Shown here: piece by piece, positions 24,339 to 31,626 of the stretch
Layout: every line of letters starts with the position of its first letter
How positions within the stretch are numbered: the stretch's first letter is position 1
IMG/VR virus record: IMGVR_UViG_3300020439_000026
Coordinates: 1-37,718 of that record
Length of the DNA stretch: 37,718 nt
Origin: a virus
Strand: one strand, 5' to 3'
Translations under genes and position numbers: made by a program
The notes under the pieces: model-generated
Databases searched by the model: none
Seen by the model: only the letters and a program-made list of their open reading frames with translations
Told to the model about the DNA's origin: nothing

Positions 24339-25489
24339 ATTTCTCCTTTTTCTACTTTTTGAATTCTAGTTCCTAACCACTCCATAACATTTACAGACAT
24401 TGCCCTTCCACATGCTTCATATCTTTTTGAGATAGGTGCTTCTTCTTTTGGCTTTCCTCTGTATGGAATTTGTGTCCAATTGTCAGGTAAACCCTGAAGT
24501 CTTTCAGTTTCAAGCGGTGTCAATCTTCTTAAAATGTCTTGTTTTAAAATACATGGTTGCCTGTTTCCACCTGTCATTGCTGTAAGTGTTGGAGATATTT
24601 CTTCTTTGTGTATTCTTGGTGTACCATCTTTTGACCTTTGTTCAAAACATAATGTTTCATTTTCTTCATAATGAATTGAAGGTATTTCTGTAGCTGTCAA
24701 TGTGTAACTAGCACCATCTTTTTTATATCCCTTGCCATTGACCCTTGAATGATTTCCATGAATTATTGTTAAATCTTTTTCTACTATTAAGTCAGTTGGA
24801 GATTTGTAATCTCTAGCACGAACTGTACTTGCTACTTCGTCTTGGACATATTTATCACTTCTGACAATGCGGTGTGTAGATTTTTTGGTAATGTTTTCTT
24901 CTTTTTTTCTGCTCGGTGGAGAATTCCCTCGCAATGCTTCTTCGTCAAAAAGAACCTTTGCTGGATTTTTCCAGTCTCCAAGATGTCCGATAACGAAGAT
25001 ACGCCGCCTTCTTTGGGGGAGTGCTCTAGGGAATCGCTGTGTTCTGATATATTGAGTGTCAAGAACCCTGTAGGCGAACCCATACCTGCATTCTGCCATT
25101 GCTCCGAGGAAGGTTGCAAAGTCTTGTCCTTCATTAGATGACAGCAGACCGGGGACATTTTCCCAGACAAACCATTTCGGTTTAATCCGATCAACAAGTT
25201 TAATAAACTCAAGTGCGAGGTTTCCTCTATCTTCTGCAAGTCCTTTACGAAGTCCTGATATACTGAAGGTTGCACATGGTGTTCCCCCAACGATGATAGA
25301 AGGTCTTTCTGGTAAGTCATCTAACTGAATTTTTGTAAAATCCCCATGATTTTTTATTTGCGGAAAATGGTATTTTAACACAGCAGAACGAAACTGATCT
25401 ATTTCTGCTAGACCTAAACATTGAAATCCAAGTTTTTCCCATGCTACTCCTGCTGATTCTATCCCACTACATATTGACAAATATTTCAT
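24335..25489 (-). CDS. C5-cytosine DNA methyltransferase with altered motif X
   Basis: 384 residues. Motif I SICSGIESAGVAW (5-17), catalytic Cys72 in GGTPCATFS (motif IV), WENVPG (motif VI, 109-114), PQRRRRIF (motif VIII, ~158-165), a ~170-residue target-recognition region, and RRLTPLETERLQGLPDNWT (motif IX). Motif X normally reads G-N-S/A; here it is YEACGRAMSVNVMEWLG, with Arg362 in place of the Asn. All core catalytic residues remain, so the enzyme should flip and attack cytosine. The change falls where the cofactor binds. It lies between the primase-helicase and the CmoA-like gene, coupled to both. No partner endonuclease is seen. Target sequence cannot be read from the protein. Confidence 0.93.
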   Translation of the reverse strand: MKYLSICSGIESAGVAWEKLGFQCLGLAEIDQFRSAVLKYHFPQIKNHGDFTKIQLDDLPERPSIIVGGTPCATFSISGLRKGLAEDRGNLALEFIKLVDRIKPKWFVWENVPGLLSSNEGQDFATFLGAMAECRYGFAYRVLDTQYIRTQRFPRALPQRRRRIFVIGHLGDWKNPAKVLFDEEALRGNSPPSRKKEENITKKSTHRIVRSDKYVQDEVASTVRARDYKSPTDLIVEKDLTIIHGNHSRVNGKGYKKDGASYTLTATEIPSIHYEENETLCFEQRSKDGTPRIHKEEISPTLTAMTGGNRQPCILKQDILRRLTPLETERLQGLPDNWTQIPYRGKPKEEAPISKRYEACGRAMSVNVMEWLGTRIQKVEKGEI

Positions 25490-25491
25490 AT

Positions 25492-27189
25492 TTATTCATT
25501 CCAATCTTCCCATGATGAACCTTTTTCATCAAGTTCAAAGTTTTTGGTTCGGTAATTGTAAAAGAAAGTTTTTTCTCCAATCTTTCCATATAAATCTTGT
25601 TCTCTGATTTTTCTGGTAATAACTTTTGTGGTGTTATCTTCAAAATCTCTGTGAATTGTTAAAACTGCATCACTTTGATTATGCCAATGACTAGCTCCTG
25701 AAATATCGTAAGCAGTTGGTGGAGCATAACTTCCATCTGTAGATTTTGGCAATTTTGTTGGGTGAGCAACTACCCAAAGAATACATTCATGTACTCTGAT
25801 AAACCTTTTACACAGCGATATAAAGTCTCGGATATGTTCATCTTCTCGCTTCTGAGACGATCTGGTGGCATTGATTTCGTTATAAGGGTCTATGATTAAA
25901 CCTTTTACACCAAATTTAAAGATAGCTGATTTGGCAATACTCAAAATTAATTCAATGCTTGGAACAGCTTCTCTAGTTTCAATGAAGTAAAAATGATCGT
26001 TGATAAAATCTAAACCTTTTTCTAAATCTTCTTTTGTCATTCTTTCATCAAAATTTTCATCAAAGTTTTTTTGTAAATACATTTGCAACAATCTTCTTAT
26101 GTGCATTTGAGTAGAATGTTCTGGAGAAAATATAGCGAATTTCCAATTTTTTGTTTTTGCTAAAGACAATAATATTTGATCTAAAAATAAAGATTTACCA
26201 TGATTGGGTATGCCTGTAATAGTATGGAATGTTCCAGTCATAATTTTGTAAATATCGTCTAAGCCCTGTATGCCAATCTCCACAGGTTTTATGTAATTTC
26301 CATCATAAAGTTCCTGTATTTCTTTTGAATAGTCATAGGCGGTATATAAGCCCTCTACAGGATATGGTTTAGCATTGTTTATTAGTTCTTTGAGTTTTTC
26401 TTTTCCATGTTTCATTAGAACTTCATTGGCATCTTTGCAACCTGAAGGTGTCTCTACAAACCAACATGAATCTTTCCCAAACCGATGTAACAATTCTTTG
26501 TGTAATGCTTTACCGCTTTCATCGTTATCTAAAAATAAAATAATCTTTTTTGCTAAAAGTTTATTCTGTTTGAGTGCCTGAAATCTTGCATCATTATCAT
26601 TGAATTTAGCTTCTTTTGGTGCTCCGTTTTGTAATGTTGTGCCATTAGAAAAACCTGCTTCTGCAAGAGATAAAACATCAATTTCACCCTCACAGAAAAT
26701 AACTGTATCTGATCTATAAATATTATCGTAGTTATACAAACTTGGTTTTGAGTTTGTTGTCTGTTTGAACATTTTATTAGTTTTACGATACTTGATGTTT
26801 GTCACTTCTGATTTTTCATTGTAGTAGGGAAAACAAATCCAATCTTGATCAGTGAATATTTTGAATTCTTTTACTACAGATTTTGATATTCCTCTTGCTT
26901 CAAAAAACTCATACATAAAATCAGAGTAACTTTGATTGTTTACTATTGGTTTTTCATAAGTTTTTTGTTTTGGCTCTTTGAAATATCGGTATCTGTCTTG
27001 TTCAAATTTACTACCACTAAACCCACAATGATGGCAATTCCAAACAACTACAGAACCGCTTTCTTTGATCGTGACTGAAAGGGGATTGTCAGACATCTTA
27101 TGGGGTGGTTGGCATTGAGGACATTTTGTTTTCTGAGTTCCATCTTGAAAGTTTTTTAGTTTTATATTTTCTTCAGTTAAATCAATCAT
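25492..27189 (-). CDS. Primase-helicase (TOPRIM + DnaB/RecA-type helicase, T7 gp4-like)
   Basis: 565 residues. An N-terminal zinc ribbon (CPQC...CHHC, residues ~19-57) is followed by a TOPRIM domain with FCEGEIDVLSLAEAG and the LFLDNDESGK motif (~164-225), then a RecA-like helicase with Walker A GIPNHGKS (~325), LIIDPYNEIN (Walker B) and a VVAHPTK segment, ending with an Arg-containing ITRKIREQD block. It unwinds DNA at the fork and may prime. The arrangement matches T7 gp4-type proteins. It is read after the HTH replication protein and is the only replicative enzyme in the window, so polymerase must come from the host or lie outside. Confidence 0.93.
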   Translation of the reverse strand: MIDLTEENIKLKNFQDGTQKTKCPQCQPPHKMSDNPLSVTIKESGSVVVWNCHHCGFSGSKFEQDRYRYFKEPKQKTYEKPIVNNQSYSDFMYEFFEARGISKSVVKEFKIFTDQDWICFPYYNEKSEVTNIKYRKTNKMFKQTTNSKPSLYNYDNIYRSDTVIFCEGEIDVLSLAEAGFSNGTTLQNGAPKEAKFNDNDARFQALKQNKLLAKKIILFLDNDESGKALHKELLHRFGKDSCWFVETPSGCKDANEVLMKHGKEKLKELINNAKPYPVEGLYTAYDYSKEIQELYDGNYIKPVEIGIQGLDDIYKIMTGTFHTITGIPNHGKSLFLDQILLSLAKTKNWKFAIFSPEHSTQMHIRRLLQMYLQKNFDENFDERMTKEDLEKGLDFINDHFYFIETREAVPSIELILSIAKSAIFKFGVKGLIIDPYNEINATRSSQKREDEHIRDFISLCKRFIRVHECILWVVAHPTKLPKSTDGSYAPPTAYDISGASHWHNQSDAVLTIHRDFEDNTTKVITRKIREQDLYGKIGEKTFFYNYRTKNFELDEKGSSWEDWNE

Positions 27190-27191
27190 TT

Positions 27192-27791
27192 TTATCCAGC
27201 TAAAGTATTTAAGTTTTTCTTCGGTTCTATATATTCATCTTTCCATCTTTCTTGATTTAACCATGCAGAAAAATGTGGAATGAATTTTATTTGAGTATTT
27301 TTGTTATGGGTTACAAATATTTGCAATGCTTTTTTTATCACATCAAATTCTTCAATATCTATTTTTTTAAAGACTGAAAGAGCTGTTTTTTTTGCAACTT
27401 TTCTTGGATATATTTTCCACAAAATCTCAAAGTTATTTATTATTTCTTTAGTATCTTCTTTAGTATTGTGAGGTTCTGACACCCTCTCCCTCTTGGTTCT
27501 CACACCCATAGGGTTTTGGATTCCAATATTTAAAATATATCTGTTAGAAGTGAATCCACCATCTTCATTCTTTCTTTTTTGTTTGACCAAAAAACCATCT
27601 TTTTCAAATTCATTTATGTATTTGGCAACCCCTTTTGTATCTTTGAGACCGATAATATCTGCAATATGTCTATGCGATGGATAGCAACAACCAAACTCGT
27701 CTGCATAATTAGCTAGGATTATTAAAACGAATTTTGCTGTAGGGGTATATCCCTCAACTTTCAATGCATTGTTCAGCAGTTCTATACTCAT
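27192..27791 (-). CDS. HTH replication initiation / helicase-loader protein
   Basis: 199 residues. The first ~100 residues are a winged helix of the HTH_36 type (TPTAKFVLIILANYADEFGCCYPSHRHIADIIG). The C-terminal ~80 residues (FEILWKIYPRKVAKKTALSVFKKI, and HFSAWLNQERWKDE) match the C-terminal domain of phage O/DnaT-like replication proteins. It is the first gene of the leftward operon and precedes the helicase, so it probably recognises the phage origin and loads the helicase (inference). Its promoter carries the shared operator. Confidence 0.85.
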   Translation of the reverse strand: MSIELLNNALKVEGYTPTAKFVLIILANYADEFGCCYPSHRHIADIIGLKDTKGVAKYINEFEKDGFLVKQKRKNEDGGFTSNRYILNIGIQNPMGVRTKRERVSEPHNTKEDTKEIINNFEILWKIYPRKVAKKTALSVFKKIDIEEFDVIKKALQIFVTHNKNTQIKFIPHFSAWLNQERWKDEYIEPKKNLNTLAG

Positions 27792-27812
27792 AAATTTCTA
27801 AAGTGTTTCTAA

Positions 27813-27854
27813 AATTTAGAATATATCATTTAGAAAAACAACCTTTTTTGGAAT
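27813..27854 (-). promoter_or_regulatory. Operator + leftward early promoter
   Basis: Minus-strand ATTCCAAAAAAGGTTG (27854-27839) merges into a -35 TTGTTT (27841-27836), 17 bases, then TAAATT (27818-27813). It drives the replication/modification operon starting at 27791. Identical 16-base core at two other promoters. The adjacent TTTAGAA repeats (27808-27838) may add a second site. Confidence 0.75.
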
Positions 27855-27864
27855 TTAAATATAT

Positions 27865-28068
27865 TTAATTGTAAAAATCGTTTGGCTCTACAAGACCTTC
27901 AGTAGCTTCTTTGATAATTAATATTTCTTCTTTTCTTGGAACTCTTATTCCAGAAATCCATTTTGCTAAAGTAGATTGAGGAATTTTTTTTCCTGTTGTT
28001 TTGTAAATTCTTTCTAAAAATTCATTTTGTCTGAGACCAAAAAGAGTTAGGTATTTTTTTAGTTTCAT
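27865..28068 (-). CDS. Small HTH repressor (Cro/XRE-like)
   Basis: 67 residues. MKLKKYLTLFGLRQNEFLERIY then IPQSTLAKWISGIRVPRKEEIL is a lambda-repressor-type helix-turn-helix with the recognition helix at about residues 30-42. No protease or dimerisation domain is present, so it resembles Cro or a small XRE regulator. It lies between the leftward and rightward early operons with operator copies on both sides, so it very likely binds them and represses itself. Its promoter (TTTCAA, 17 bases, TATAAT) is immediately followed by operator sequence. Confidence 0.88.
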   Translation of the reverse strand: MKLKKYLTLFGLRQNEFLERIYKTTGKKIPQSTLAKWISGIRVPRKEEILIIKEATEGLVEPNDFYN

Positions 28069-28080
28069 TATTGCTTTTTT

Positions 28081-28120
28081 CCTTTTTTGGAATTATATTT
28101 TAATTTTGAATAAATTGAAA
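28081..28120. promoter_or_regulatory. Operator with divergent promoters for repressor and recombination genes
   Basis: CCTTTTTTGGAAT at 28081-28093 is the operator core in inverted orientation. Leftward: TTTCAA (28120-28115), 17 bases, TATAAT (28097-28092), so the operator covers the repressor start site. Rightward: TTGGAA (28087-28092) inside the operator may be the -35 of the 28129 operon, with a weaker ATAAAT at 28110-28115. Confidence 0.75.
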
Positions 28121-28128
28121 GGAAAAAA

Positions 28129-28923
28129 ATGAAAAATGTATTTGAACATCATGGAGTTTCACATTTATCTCCATCGTCTATTAACAAATTCAGATCAGAC
28201 CCTGCAAAGTGGTTAGTGAATATTGCTGGTTACAGAGATAAAGCATATAGCCCTGCAATGACTTTTGGTAACATCGTGGAGCTTGGAATTACTCATGCTT
28301 GTATGAAGCCTGAATCTGATATTGAAGAAGCTATCCTCATTTGTATGGATAGATACGAAGTTGTCCATAAAGAAATCACAGATGCTGGTCATGCAAAAGA
28401 TTATGACTTTTATATGTGTGCAAAAAAACAAGCACAGATACCTGAAACTTTAAGATTAGCTATACCATGTTACAGGAGTTTTGGTGAGCTTGAAAAACCA
28501 CAACACAAGGTTGAATATAAGTTTGATGATTTGCCTATTCCGATAACTGGTTATATAGACATGGAATATAATGATTGTGTTAGAGATATTAAAACAACAG
28601 GCACAGCAGTTAAAGAAAGAAGCGATCATTTGAGACAAGTTTCTTTTTACAGTTTGGCTACAGGCAAAATTGCAATGTTAGATTACATTTATGTTACCCA
28701 AACAAAGAAAGAATTTATAACCAGACATGTTCACGATGTTGAAAAACACATCAAGGACATTCACAGAATTGCTAAAAAAATGATGCAGATGTTGTCATTT
28801 TCTAGTGATATACATGAAGTGGCTCGTATGTCTTGCCTAGTGCCTGATACTACGAATGAAAACTTTATGAAACAATGGGGGCCCACTGAAATAAAAGGGG
28901 CAAACATTTTATTTAAGGAGTAA
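28129..28923 (+). CDS. PD-(D/E)XK exonuclease (RecB/Exo VIII-like)
   Basis: 264 residues. An N-terminal LSPSSINKFRSDPAKWL helix typical of Cas4/RecB-like phage nucleases, FGNIVELGITHAC, and the active-site core ITGYIDMEYNDCVRDIKTTGT (Asp and the D-x-K pair), followed by the QVSFYSLATGK helix. It would resect double-stranded ends to give the single strand bound by the ERF protein encoded next. First gene of the rightward operon; GAAAGGAAAAAA RBS. A four-Cys cluster as in Cas4 is not seen. Confidence 0.85.
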   Translation: MKNVFEHHGVSHLSPSSINKFRSDPAKWLVNIAGYRDKAYSPAMTFGNIVELGITHACMKPESDIEEAILICMDRYEVVHKEITDAGHAKDYDFYMCAKKQAQIPETLRLAIPCYRSFGELEKPQHKVEYKFDDLPIPITGYIDMEYNDCVRDIKTTGTAVKERSDHLRQVSFYSLATGKIAMLDYIYVTQTKKEFITRHVHDVEKHIKDIHRIAKKMMQMLSFSSDIHEVARMSCLVPDTTNENFMKQWGPTEIKGANILFKE

Positions 28924-28926
28924 AAA

Positions 28927-29376
28927 ATGAAAAGAAAAGATTATTTGATTAATGCTTTGATAAAAGCTCAATCTGAGATTGAGAATGTAGTAAAAGATGG
29001 AACTAACCCTTACTTTAATAGTGGTTATGCAACATTAGAATCTGTGCTCGGTACAGTAAAAAAACCATTAAATGATAATGGTATTTACTTTCAACAAGTC
29101 GCACATGAAAGACAAGGGGGTGTTGGAATAGAAACTGTTTTATATGGACATGGTTCATCTTTAAGTAGTGGTGTTTTATTTATACCTGCTGTGAAGAATG
29201 ACCCTCATGCTTATGGCAGTGCGATTTCGTATGGCAAGAGGTATTCTTTGCTGATGGCTTGTGGGCTTGGTAGCAAAGATGATGACGATGGAAATAAAGC
29301 TGTTGAAGCTATCAAAAGACAAGCGGAAGCAAGTAAAACCATAAAACCAAAAACTACTGTAAGAAGTGATTTTTGA
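28927..29376 (+). CDS. erf: ERF-family single-strand annealing protein
   Basis: 149 residues. NPYFNSGYATLESVLGTVKKPLNDNGIYFQQ is the ERF N-terminal signature, and AYGSAISYGKRYSLLMACGLGSKDDDDGN its second conserved block. ERF proteins anneal complementary strands during recombination and genome circularisation. The pairing with the exonuclease three bases upstream is a complete two-component recombination system. It is shorter than many ERF proteins, ending soon after the acidic DDDDGN loop with a basic tail. Confidence 0.93.
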   Translation: MKRKDYLINALIKAQSEIENVVKDGTNPYFNSGYATLESVLGTVKKPLNDNGIYFQQVAHERQGGVGIETVLYGHGSSLSSGVLFIPAVKNDPHAYGSAISYGKRYSLLMACGLGSKDDDDGNKAVEAIKRQAEASKTIKPKTTVRSDF

Positions 29377-29636
29377 TGAAAAATAAACTTTCAATAAATG
29401 ATTGTATTTACCTGTGTATGAGAGATGGTAGGTGGTGGACATTTTGGGAGCTCCAAGATGTCATAAAACAAAAAGCAAATAAGTTTTATGGTGAACCATC
29501 TATCTCAGCAGGAATACGAGATTTGAGAAAACACCCTTGCCGAGTAAAATATAATTTACCCATGACTGGAGAGATTGTTGTGAGGAAAAGAATTGATGGC
29601 GGTAAGGGTTATAAATATAGATTAATAAAGGAGTAA
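29376..29636 (+). CDS. Small protein with winged-helix-like pattern
   Basis: 86 residues from the ATG at 29376, whose A is the last base of the ERF stop (TGATG). A TTG three bases earlier is less likely. RWWTFWELQDVIKQKANKFYGEPSISAGIRDLRKHPCRVKYNL resembles a small winged-helix fold with a conserved RKHPCRV, as in phage proteins near recombination genes. Function unknown. Confidence 0.75.
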   Translation: MKNKLSINDCIYLCMRDGRWWTFWELQDVIKQKANKFYGEPSISAGIRDLRKHPCRVKYNLPMTGEIVVRKRIDGGKGYKYRLIKE

Positions 29637-29638
29637 AA

Positions 29639-29938
29639 ATGTTACCGATAGGAAACGATAAAGACGGAAATTTTTTGTTTGTCAAAGATGGGGCAACAGA
29701 AAAAGATTACAAAGAAGTAAAAAAAATGAACATCAACATGATTGATCAGGCTTATGCAAGTGGTGATATAAATGAAGATGTGAGGAATTTGTTTTATGAG
29801 GTTTGGGATAATGAACCCATAATTCAAGATAATGAAATAAGAGTTATGATGACACAAGAACAATATTTCAGGTTCTTGGAACTTATGCCTACTATTTCAG
29901 AAGATATGAAAAACGATAAATTATTCACTAAACATTAA
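29639..29938 (+). CDS. Hypothetical protein
   Basis: 99 residues, acidic. MLPIGNDKDGNFLFVKDG at the start and two helical segments (AYASGDINEDVRNLFYEV; TQEQYFRFLELMPTISEDM). Not recognised. AAGGAG RBS; sits within the recombination operon with 2-10 base gaps. Confidence 0.75.
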   Translation: MLPIGNDKDGNFLFVKDGATEKDYKEVKKMNINMIDQAYASGDINEDVRNLFYEVWDNEPIIQDNEIRVMMTQEQYFRFLELMPTISEDMKNDKLFTKH

Positions 29939-29947
29939 GGAGAAAAA

Positions 29948-30346
29948 ATGGAAAAGAAAAAATTTATACCAAAAGAAAATACAGGAAATTTATTTCATGG
30001 TTCAGATGTGGTAGTTGTAAGAAAGGGTTTGATAAATATTGGTGGTGAAGAAAAGTATGCACAAATATTAAAATACTCTAGCAAAGATCAACCAGATAAA
30101 TTTGAACTGAGCATTTCAGCAGGGTTGCTTAAAAAAGTATCTGAGGAAGATAGACAAGAAGCACCGAATCCTGAAACTTGTCCTGATATAAAAGGACTTG
30201 TAAATTTCAATAAAACAGCTTTTGATTTTGCTGGTTGGAGAAATGTTTCAGAAATGGGAACAGAATATACTAAAGTAAAATTGAAAAAAGCTGAGTTTAA
30301 AGTTGATAAGAAAATATCCAAAGAAGAAGAAAAAGCTCCCTTCTAA
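29948..30346 (+). CDS. Possible phage ssDNA-binding protein
   Basis: 132 residues. Beta-rich centre (DVVVVRKGLINIGGEEKYAQILKY) and FDFAGWRNVSEMGTEYTKVKLKKAEF, resembling DUF736-like OB-type proteins. It ends in an acidic tip with a final Pro-Phe (KEEEKAPF), the layout of the SSB C-terminal peptide that recruits DNA-repair partners. Location after the exonuclease and ERF genes supports an SSB role. No sequence match to classical SSB is claimed; the call rests on the tail, size and context. Confidence 0.5.
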   Translation: MEKKKFIPKENTGNLFHGSDVVVVRKGLINIGGEEKYAQILKYSSKDQPDKFELSISAGLLKKVSEEDRQEAPNPETCPDIKGLVNFNKTAFDFAGWRNVSEMGTEYTKVKLKKAEFKVDKKISKEEEKAPF

Positions 30347-30680
30347 AAAAAGATTTGAAGATAAAGTGCATTTGCACTTTGTGGCAAGTATGCAATGCTG
30401 TTTCAAAACAATGAAGATCAGTCAAAATTGTAAAGGCCCAACACAAGCACATCATCTTTTAAGACCTTGGGACGGAGTTAGAGGAATGGGAATGAAGTCA
30501 TCAGATAGAAATGTCATTCCTCTTTGTATGTATCATCATGGTCTTTTACATACAAAGTATGGTTCAGAGAAAGCATTCTTTGAAGCCTATGGTCTAACAG
30601 AGAATATAGGCAAAATTTTAGCAAGAAATTTGTGGGAAGATCATAACCCTGAAGATATTGATTCTGATATACCCTTTTAA
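30303..30680 (+). CDS. HNH endonuclease-like protein
   Basis: 125 residues from a TTG at 30303 (an ATG at 30390 is an alternative start). Basic N-terminus, then QCCFKTMKISQNCKGPTQAHHLL with paired Cys and His-His, and RNVIPLCMYHHGLLH: the HNH/zinc pattern C...C...HH...N...C..HH of DUF968-like phage nucleases. These often act as recombination or junction nucleases near annealing proteins. The C-terminus is DIDSDIPF, strikingly like the E. coli SSB tip. It overlaps the preceding gene by 44 bases. Confidence 0.82.
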   Translation: MIRKYPKKKKKLPSKKRFEDKVHLHFVASMQCCFKTMKISQNCKGPTQAHHLLRPWDGVRGMGMKSSDRNVIPLCMYHHGLLHTKYGSEKAFFEAYGLTENIGKILARNLWEDHNPEDIDSDIPF

Positions 30681-30693
30681 AAAAGTATAAAAA

Positions 30694-30736
30694 TATTCCA
30701 AAAAAGGTTGCATTTTATTTTTTTTGCCCTTATTAT
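30694..30736 (+). promoter_or_regulatory. Operator + promoter for the large ncRNA
   Basis: TATTCCAAAAAAGGTTGCA (30694-30712) overlaps the -35 TTGCAT (30708-30713); after exactly 17 bases comes TATTAT (30731-30736). Predicted start about 30742-30744. The same layout recurs at 33127-33169. Confidence 0.82.
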
Positions 30737-30741
30737 ATTTA

Positions 30742-31595
30742 TATCGGCTTGAGAGTTAAACGATAAAAAACTAGAAGATAACTCTACTGAGACAAGATTC
30801 AGACCACATTGTCACCGAAAGGGTTCTTGTTTCTTAAACTAACTAAATGATATGTTTTGAATACCATTTATTGATGGTTTCCGAAAATTAAAACTATATC
30901 AAGTGTAAACAGACATAGGTGAAAAGACATCTTCATATCTGAGGACTTGAGCAGTCTTAGGACAGCAGAGAGGGTAGGGTATGTGATAATGTTTTGTAGG
31001 GTCGCAGAAGTACAACTCGCCATAAATGAGAAGATGACAAGTTCCAGAACTCATGGATTGGTTGAAGGGACAGTTGGAACTCAGGGCTTATACCCCTGAA
31101 GGGTTGAATTCCCTGCTGGACACATGGAGATGAGCCAAAGGTAATACTAGGTGATGTGTTAATGAAAACTACAATATCGTTGCTGTGAAGGCACTAGGTG
31201 AACTTGACTTAACAAAGCTAACAACGAGCTTTAACTGGGATAAATGTGTTCCAACTTTTGATGTTAAGGGTGGGGTGACTAGAGATAACTGTTGAGAAAG
31301 TATAGGTACAAGGTTGAAATGCCTGACGGATTAGTAGGAAATTGGCTAGGTCATATAGGATTCTTGGAGAATAAGAGAGTTGTTTCGTCCTATATTGAAA
31401 TAATGGTGGATAGCTTCCAACAAAACATATTAGACCTGTTGCAAAAGGTGTAATGCAACACTAACAAAAAGGTTTAGGAGATCGTGGGTTCAAATCCCAC
31501 CACTACTAAGGGTAGTGTAGAGAAGCGGTAACTCACCTAGACTGGGGAGAATATTTGGATTGCAACTGAATATTTTCCCATGTTACACCCTTAAT
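30742..31595 (+). ncRNA. Large structured non-coding RNA (GOLLD/ROOL-class candidate)
   Basis: No convincing ORF spans this ~850-base interval, although it has its own promoter, and its centre is far richer in G+C (31 of 60 bases in 31081-31140) than nearby genes. Many local helices can be paired by eye: 30752-30758/30779-30785; 30789-30797/30825-30833 enclosing a CC-GAAA-GG tetraloop; 30863-30867/30874-30878; 30942-30947/30953-30958; tandem hairpins 31082-31098 and 31100-31114; 31214-31219/31227-31232; 31353-31360/31388-31395; 31438-31443/31454-31459; and a 14-bp hairpin at 31545-31579. A tRNA-shaped domain lies at 31471-31543. Size, ornate folding, phage location and tRNA association match the GOLLD and ROOL classes of giant phage RNAs; exact family membership is unproven. 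Confidence 0.82.
31471..31543 (+). ncRNA. Permuted, closed tRNA-like domain inside the large RNA
   Basis: A canonical T-arm (GTGGG-TTCAAAT-CCCAC, 31484-31500) is followed by CACTACT (31501-31507), a 3-base loop, and GGTAGTG (31511-31517): an acceptor stem read 3' strand first. Then TA, a D-arm GAG-AAGCGGTAA-CTC with the conserved GG, and A26. The place of the anticodon stem is taken by an 8-bp entry helix GGTTTAGG/CCTAGACT (31471-31478 with 31536-31543). There is no anticodon loop, no CCA and no free acceptor end, so it mimics tRNA shape but cannot be a normal tRNA. A competing pairing AAGGGT/ACCCTT (31508-31513 with 31587-31592) could disrupt the acceptor stem. Confidence 0.75.
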
Positions 31596-31626
31596 TGTTC
31601 TACATAGAACATTTGATAGGAGAAAA

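Noticed and set aside
24842-25320. Antisense and alternate-frame ORFs (up to 162 codons) over the C5 methyltransferase
   Set aside because: They lie over conserved motifs IV-VIII of the methyltransferase and look like no known protein.
27865-28068. Temperate-phage immunity region with integrase and att site
   Set aside because: A repressor and operators exist, but no integrase, excisionase or tRNA-type att site is visible in the window, so lysogeny cannot be claimed.
31484-31507. Ordinary tRNA gene ending at CACTACT
   Set aside because: No matching 5' half lies upstream; the matching D-arm and acceptor strand lie downstream in permuted order.
31545-31579. Rho-independent terminator for the ncRNA
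   Set aside because: The 14-bp hairpin is perfect but is not followed by a T-run; it is better seen as part of the RNA fold.
30742-31595. tmRNA (including the two-piece permuted alphaproteobacterial form)
   Set aside because: No tag reading frame, no CCA in the acceptor loop, and a real D-stem is present; the closed acceptor loop is only a few bases.
30742-31595. Group I or group II intron
   Set aside because: No interrupted exon on either side, no recognisable P7 core or domain V, and its own promoter precedes it.
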